Assembly (NCBI RefSeq): GCF_002250655.1
Contig: NZ_NOZR01000001.1
Span: 341,134-405,133, forward strand
From: Mycolicibacterium sphagni
GTDB taxonomy: Bacteria > Actinomycetota > Actinomycetes > Mycobacteriales > Mycobacteriaceae
Direction: 5' to 3'
DNA length: 64,000 bases
This document shows positions 61,106 to 64,000 of this stretch, piece by piece; position 1 is the first letter of the stretch, and each line of letters opens with the position of its first letter. Under the pieces are notes generated by a model. It searched no databases, was not told the DNA's origin, and saw only the letters and a program-made list of their open reading frames with translations. A program made the position numbers and the translations under genes.

Positions 61106-61498
61106 ATGGCATCGTTTCTCCTGCGCGCCTCGGTCACCGGATTGGCGCTGTGGGTCGTGACGCTGATCGTGCCCGGCATCTACTTCGTCGGCGGCGACAC
61201 CGGACTGCAGCGGATCGGCATCGTGCTGGTCGTGGCGATCGTCTTCGGCTTGGTCAACGCGATCCTCAAGCCGATCGTGCAGTTCCTGTCGATCCCGCTG
61301 TACATCCTCACGCTTGGGCTCATCCACGTTGTCATCAACGCGCTGATGTTGTGGATCACCGCCGGGATCACCGAGCACACCACCCACTGGGGATTGCAGA
61401 TCAATCAGTTCTGGTGGACCGCTATCTGGGCCGCGATCGTGCTGTCGATCGTCAGCTGGCTGTTCTCCTTGCCGTTCCGCGACCCCGACCGCCGTTGA
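61106..61498 (+). CDS. Phage-holin-family-4-like small membrane protein
   Basis: 130 residues, four membrane helices. VVTLIVPGIYFVGGDTG, FGLVNAILKPIVQFLSIPLY then ILTLGLIHVVINALML are characteristic of PF04020, a family of small chromosomal membrane proteins named after a holin but not phage-linked. No sign of phage genes nearby. Function unknown. Confidence 0.78.
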   Translation: MASFLLRASVTGLALWVVTLIVPGIYFVGGDTGLQRIGIVLVVAIVFGLVNAILKPIVQFLSIPLYILTLGLIHVVINALMLWITAGITEHTTHWGLQINQFWWTAIWAAIVLSIVSWLFSLPFRDPDRR

Positions 61499-61538
61499 CC
61501 TGAATTCGCTGCCAGATTGCCGGGGTACCCTCGCGGCA

Positions 61539-62114
61539 GTGCAGCCCGAGCTGAATCGGCGGACTTTCGTCGGGGCGTCCATTGCAGTCACTGGTGCGGT
61601 CGCCGCCGCCCCGCTGCTGGCGGGATGTGATTCGCCGGAAACCGCCGACAACACCACGCACCTGAGCCTGCGCGTCAACGGCAAGCCCACCGAGTTGAGC
61701 GTCGACACTCGAACGTCGCTGCTGGACATGCTGCGTGAAGACCTCGGTCTGACCGGCACCAAGAAGGGCTGCGACCAAGGCGCGTGCGGCGCCTGCACGA
61801 TCCTGCTCGACGGCAAGCGCATCAATTCCTGCCTGACGCTGGCGGTCATGCACGACGGCGCCGACATCCAGACCATCGAGGGCCTCGCCGACGGTGATCG
61901 CCTGCATCCGCTTCAGCAGGCATTCATCGATGCCGACGCCTTCCAGTGCGGATACTGCACGTCGGGCCAGATCATGTCTGGCGTCGGCTGCATCGCCGAG
62001 GGTCACACCGGATCCGATGCCGAGATTCGAGAATGGATGAGCGGCAACATCTGCCGGTGCGGCGCGTACACCAACATCGTCGCGGCGGTGTCGAGGGCCG
62101 CCAAGGAGGCCTGA
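61539..62114 (+). CDS. paoA: 2Fe-2S subunit of a periplasmic molybdenum aldehyde oxidoreductase
   Basis: 191 residues from GTG 61539. NRRTFVGASIAVTG is a Tat signal, and LLAGC just after it looks like a lipobox. The iron-sulfur part has KKGCDQGACGACTILLDG with SCLTLAVMHD (first cluster) and QCGYCTSGQIMSGVGC with ICRCGAYTNIV (second cluster), as in XdhC/PaoA-type small subunits. Part of an operon with the FAD and molybdopterin subunits. Confidence 0.88.
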   Translation: MQPELNRRTFVGASIAVTGAVAAAPLLAGCDSPETADNTTHLSLRVNGKPTELSVDTRTSLLDMLREDLGLTGTKKGCDQGACGACTILLDGKRINSCLTLAVMHDGADIQTIEGLADGDRLHPLQQAFIDADAFQCGYCTSGQIMSGVGCIAEGHTGSDAEIREWMSGNICRCGAYTNIVAAVSRAAKEA

Positions 62115-62119
62115 CCGAG

Positions 62120-63097
62120 GTGTTGCCGTTCACCTTCAGCCGCGCGACGGACGAGAAGTCCGCACTGGCCGCGGGCCGCTCGGGCGCGCGCTACATCGCC
62201 GGTGGCACCACGCTGGTCGACCTGATGCGCGAGACCGTGGAGCACCCCGGCGCCGTCGTCGACATCAACGCCCTGCCCTATCGCGACATCGACCTCGACG
62301 GCGGCCGGTTACGGGTCGGGTCCCTGGTGCGGATGACGGATCTGGCCACCCATCCCGGACTGCGGCAGGCATACCCCGTCCTGGCCCAGGCGTTAGAGCT
62401 CAGTGCATCCGCGCAGCTGCGCAACATGGCCTCGATCGGCGGCAACCTCATGCAGCGGCCACGATGCCTGTACTTCCGCGACGTCTCGGCGCCCTGCAAC
62501 CGGCGCAGTCCGGGCAGTGGCTGCGGTGCGATCAGCGGGCTCAATCGCACGCACGCCATTCTCGGCGCCAGCGACCAGTGCGTGGCCACACATCCGTCCG
62601 ATCTGGCCGTCGCCCTGGTGGCGCTCGACGCGGTGGTGATCGCCCGCGACAGCCGCGGCGATCGCCGCATCCCGGTGGGGCAGTTCTTCCGGCAGCCGGG
62701 CTCCACCCCAGATCATGAGCACGACCTGCGTCCCGGTGAGCTCATCGTCGCCGTGGAGGTTCCGGCCGGTCCGGAAATGCGCCGATCGGGATACCTCAAG
62801 GTCCGCGATCGCCAGTCCTACGAGTTCGCCCTGGCCTCGGCGGCGGTGGCCCTCGACGTGACGGCCGGGGTAGTGCGGGCGGCGCGGGTGGCGGTCGGCG
62901 GGGTGGCCACCGTCCCCTGGCGGCTGCCCGCCGTCGAACAGGCCGTCATCGGTCAGCCGGTGAGTCCGGCGCTGTGGACGGCTGCCGCCGCACACGCCGC
63001 CGACGGCGCAAAACCCTTGTCCAACAACGGTTTCAAGCTGGAGCTCATCCGTCGCACAGTCGAGCGTCAACTCGCAGCCGTGGCGGCACTGCGATGA
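62120..63097 (+). CDS. paoB: FAD/4Fe-4S subunit of the molybdenum aldehyde oxidoreductase
   Basis: 325 residues from GTG 62120, five bases after the small-subunit stop. FAD-binding motifs ARYIAGGTTLVDLMRE and SAQLRNMASIGGNLMQRPRC. Four cysteines (RPRCLYFRD, APCNRR, GSGCGA, DQCVATHP) match the extra 4Fe-4S loop known from E. coli PaoB. Stop overlaps the large subunit start (ATGA). Confidence 0.88.
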   Translation: MLPFTFSRATDEKSALAAGRSGARYIAGGTTLVDLMRETVEHPGAVVDINALPYRDIDLDGGRLRVGSLVRMTDLATHPGLRQAYPVLAQALELSASAQLRNMASIGGNLMQRPRCLYFRDVSAPCNRRSPGSGCGAISGLNRTHAILGASDQCVATHPSDLAVALVALDAVVIARDSRGDRRIPVGQFFRQPGSTPDHEHDLRPGELIVAVEVPAGPEMRRSGYLKVRDRQSYEFALASAAVALDVTAGVVRAARVAVGGVATVPWRLPAVEQAVIGQPVSPALWTAAAAHAADGAKPLSNNGFKLELIRRTVERQLAAVAALR

Positions 63098-63972
63098 CCC
63101 GGCCCCTCAAAGCCGCAGCACCCGTCATCGGGCAGCCCATGGCCAGGGTCGACGGGAGGCTGAAAGTCACCGGGCGCGCCCGCTATGCCGCCGACAACCC
63201 GGCCCCCGGCCTGGTACACGCCGTGCTGGTGTGCAGCACCGTCGCGGCGGGTACGGTCGACCGGATCGACACCGGTGACGCCGCCAAACAGCCGGGCGTG
63301 CTGCGGGTCCTCACCGATTTCACCGGGATCAAGCTGCCGTTCGACACCGGCAAGGTCGCCTTCTTCGGCCAGCCCGTCGCGGTGGTGGTGGCCGCGACTC
63401 TGGAGGCGGCGACGCACGGCGCGACGTTGGTGAACGTCCGCTATAGCAGGGCCTCGCAATTGACGGATATCGATGCACCGCAGGCGATTCCGGAGCCAGG
63501 CCGGAATCAGAAGGACTACTCGCGCGGCGACCCCGATGCCGCTCTGCGCGCCGCGGCCGTCGTCTCCGACAGCCAGTACAGCATCGCGCGCAACAACCAC
63601 AATCCGATGGAGCTGCCGGCCACGGTGGCGAGCTGGGACGGCGACCGGCTCACCGTGTGGGACAAGGTGCAGTCGATCGTCTCTGCGCAGGCGGCGCACG
63701 CGAAGGCACACGGCATCCCGGTCGAGAACGTCCGGGTGCTCTCGCCGTTCGTGGGCGGTGCGTTCGGCAGTGCCGGGCAGACCTGGCCGCACCAGCTACT
63801 CGCCTCGTTCGCCGCTCGGCAGGTCGGCAGGCCGGTGAAACTGGTGCTGACTCGCAAGCAGATGTATAGCGGGATCGGGTATCGGCCCACCAGCAGGCAA
63901 CGCCTGGCGATCGGGGCTGACAGGGCGGATTCAATCGGTTGTCGCAACACCGGCTTGTTGGAGCAAGAGTAA
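63094..63972 (+). pseudogene. paoC: Molybdopterin-binding large subunit, truncated by an insertion sequence
   Basis: The first 280 residues are normal: GRARYAADNPAPGLVHAVLV, QPVAVVVAATLEAA, HNPMELPATVASWDGDRLTV and PFVGGAFGSAGQTWPHQLLA fit PaoC/XdhA-type catalytic subunits, which should be about 730 residues. After RLAIGADR (about 63927) homology stops, and a short tail ends at 63972 inside IS sequence. The subunit cannot be functional, so the operon probably makes no active enzyme. Confidence 0.85.
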
Positions 63973-64000
63973 CTGGTCGTTGAAGGCCTCAGCCGGGGTC
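63931..64000 (-). mobile_element. IS30-type insertion sequence, 3' end of its transposase gene
   Basis: On the minus strand the sequence reads into PAEAFNDQLLLLQQAG followed by VATTD and a TGA at 63931-63933, a typical C-terminus of IS30-like transposases. The element enters from beyond the window; its end lies near 63927, where the large subunit gene is cut. Only 22 codons are visible; the outer inverted repeat and target duplication are not. Confidence 0.75.

Noticed and set aside
61106..61498. Holin of a prophage
   Set aside because: PF04020 proteins are called holins by name only; neighbours are chromosomal genes and no phage genes lie nearby.

Overview
The window is high-GC actinobacterial DNA, and the gene content points to a Mycobacterium (Mycolicibacterium-type) chromosome. 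It holds a DevR/DevS dormancy pair with a DevR box, LpqN/LpqT-type and other mycobacterial lipoproteins, a Ku/LigD end-joining locus, F420-dependent luciferase-like oxidoreductases, a DUF222/HNH (13E12-type) protein, CobF, and two sites matching the KstR sterol-regulon operator. Species cannot be assigned from this view.

Layout. 1-16.1 kb is chromosomal core: devS(partial)-devR, a frameshifted amidohydrolase, a YihY-type membrane protein, an RCK potassium-channel-like protein, a BKACE-type cleavage enzyme, an ABC-F ATPase with a possible leader peptide, an Hsp20 gene behind a perfect CIRCE operator, an overlapping thiolase/carotenoid-oxygenase/HxlR operon, a GAF-ANTAR protein and a diguanylate cyclase. 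16.1-18.8 kb is a secreted seven-bladed YVTN propeller. 19.26-29.44 kb is a 10.1-kb integrated element in the 3' half of a tRNA-Arg(CCU) gene, bounded by a 35-bp att core (33/35 identical).

The element has a rightward repressor-integrase pair. Opposite it runs a leftward operon of six overlapping genes: excisionase, two tandem paralogues around a zinc-finger protein, a replication-type winged-helix protein carrying an iteron-like repeat array, and a small zinc protein. The left part has a LysB-like esterase, a coiled-coil protein, and a DnaQ-fold protein that has lost three of its four acidic catalytic residues. No capsid, portal, terminase or tail genes are visible, so it looks like a phage-derived satellite or a heavily reduced prophage, comparable in size to the phiRv elements.

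29.5-44.2 kb returns to chromosome: an ANTAR-like protein, an F420 oxidoreductase, a YbdK-type carboxylate-amine ligase, a LuxE-like/LuxC-like acyl reduction pair, a gamma-glutamylcyclotransferase fused to a poly-gamma-glutamate hydrolase domain, MntH, small secreted proteins, a KstR-box SDR/DapB-like operon, ku and ligD. 44.2-47.7 kb is a small catabolic cluster (two SnoaL-like genes, one broken; two SDRs; an IclR regulator) with unusual operator-like repeats.

47.9-61.5 kb holds an HNH protein, RNase HI, a VOC protein, a DUF1501/DUF1800 pair, a two-component system, propionyl-CoA synthetase, an enoyl-CoA hydratase, a KstR-box F420 oxidoreductase, CobF and small membrane proteins. 61.5-64 kb is a three-subunit periplasmic molybdenum aldehyde-oxidoreductase operon. 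Its large-subunit gene is cut by an insertion sequence that runs off the window end.
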